Of a DNA stretch of 14,374 nt, positions 13,976 to 14,374 are shown in pieces (position 1 is the first letter of the stretch; every line of letters starts with the position of its first letter). The notes under the pieces were generated by a model. It ran no database searches and had not been told where the DNA came from. It was given only the letters and a program-made list of their open reading frames with translations. This DNA is from JAOUEE01 sp051011595 (GTDB taxonomy: Bacteria > Actinomycetota > Acidimicrobiia > Acidimicrobiales > SHLQ01): assembly GCA_051011595.1 (NCBI GenBank), contig JBPCTQ010000272.1, positions 1 through 14,374 of the forward strand, given 5' to 3'. The position numbers and the translations under genes were made by a program.

Positions 13976-14374
13976 TGCCACTCCGCTCGCCCGTCACCCG
14001 CCCGTCGCGCCTCGAGCTGTTCTGCCGCGGCGTGACCGACGTGCAGCTCTCGTGGCGTGATCTCGGTCAGGGACCAGTGGCCGTCGAACGCGACGGTGTC
14101 GTGGTGGCCAAGGGTGACGACGCCCGACTCGGCGTCGTCACGGTCGACGATCTCGACCCAGGTACCCGCTGCCGACTCGACGTGCGGCCGGCCGACGGCG
14201 CCGCCCGCACCATCACGGTCGACACCTTGACACCACCTCCCGGGGCCGAGCTCGGTCGTTTCGCCACCCTTTCCGACCTCCACCTCGGTGCCCGCCGGTT
14301 CGGTCTGCTCGGGCGAGTTCGCGAAGACGTCGACGACCGTCCCGAGCACCCGGAGCGCTGCGCCCGCGCTGCGG
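13975..14374 (+). CDS. Metallophosphoesterase, N-terminal part (runs off the window)
   Basis: The frame starts at an ATG overlapping the aminopeptidase stop (TGATG) and is still open at the window end after 133 codons. Residues 12-85 are a beta-rich, fibronectin-III-like stretch (for example VQLSWRDLG and VVTVDDLDPGTRCRLDV). Then comes FATLSDLHLG (96-105), the first metal-binding motif DxH of calcineurin-like phosphoesterases (Asp101, His103), and HPERCARAA at the edge. The rest of the metal site (GD, GNH and later His motifs) lies outside. The N-terminal add-on recalls the layout of purple acid phosphatase-like enzymes, but no signal peptide is seen and the substrate is unknown. Overlap implies co-translation with pepN. 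Confidence 0.75.
   Translation, partial: MPLRSPVTRPSRLELFCRGVTDVQLSWRDLGQGPVAVERDGVVVAKGDDARLGVVTVDDLDPGTRCRLDVRPADGAARTITVDTLTPPPGAELGRFATLSDLHLGARRFGLLGRVREDVDDRPEHPERCARAA

Noticed and set aside
12761..13981. 406-codon - frame antisense to the aminopeptidase
   Set aside because: A shadow of the M1 aminopeptidase C-terminal half: Gly/Val/Glu-rich, no domain and no initiation signal.

Overview
The window is high-GC and gene-dense, with short intergenic gaps and frequent GTG starts. Several starts look leaderless: a TANNNT box sits 6-7 nt before the start codon. These traits, a membrane protein opening with a GWWQxxDGKWY motif, and the proximity of a uracil phosphoribosyltransferase to a PmmB-like phosphohexomutase point to an actinomycete. 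Acidimicrobiia is my best guess; it is inferred from gene content, not from a marker gene.

Layout. 1-469 holds no gene I can defend. It is lower in GC (about 58% in 181-360 by hand count) and rich in short inverted repeats. From 470, a + strand run encodes the ATP-grasp (beta) and CoA-binding (alpha) subunits of an ADP-forming acyl-CoA synthetase, overlapping by GTGA, then upp. Next, on +, is a proline-rich, single-pass membrane protein with two copies of an unrecognised extracellular domain (3294-4910). It converges on a phosphoglucomutase/phosphomannomutase on - (4930-6573). An unrecognised 196-aa gene diverges from that at 6679-7269.

On the - strand, 7286-10017 reads, in transcription order, as TetR regulator, ferritin-like di-iron protein (ATGA overlap with tetR) and dienoyl-CoA isomerase-type crotonase. 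This looks like a small self-regulated acyl-CoA or lipid-linked cassette. Upstream on - lies a PfkB-family, adenosine-kinase-like gene (10083-11060), whose ribosome binding site and start codon can fold into hairpins. Before it is a 55-codon candidate small gene (11165-11332), followed by a perfect 19-nt palindrome. The + strand resumes with an M1 aminopeptidase (11474-13975), overlapped by TGATG with a metallophosphoesterase that runs off the window.

The theme is central metabolism and salvage: acyl-CoA/ATP interconversion, uracil and adenosine salvage, hexose-phosphate interconversion, unsaturated acyl-CoA processing and peptide breakdown. I see no CRISPR array, phage module, transposase or defence system. 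The less ordinary points are the duplicated extracellular domain, the TetR/di-iron/isomerase cassette with a pseudo-palindrome in its promoter, a leaderless upstream ORF in front of the mutase, the folded kinase start and the hairpin-rich left end.
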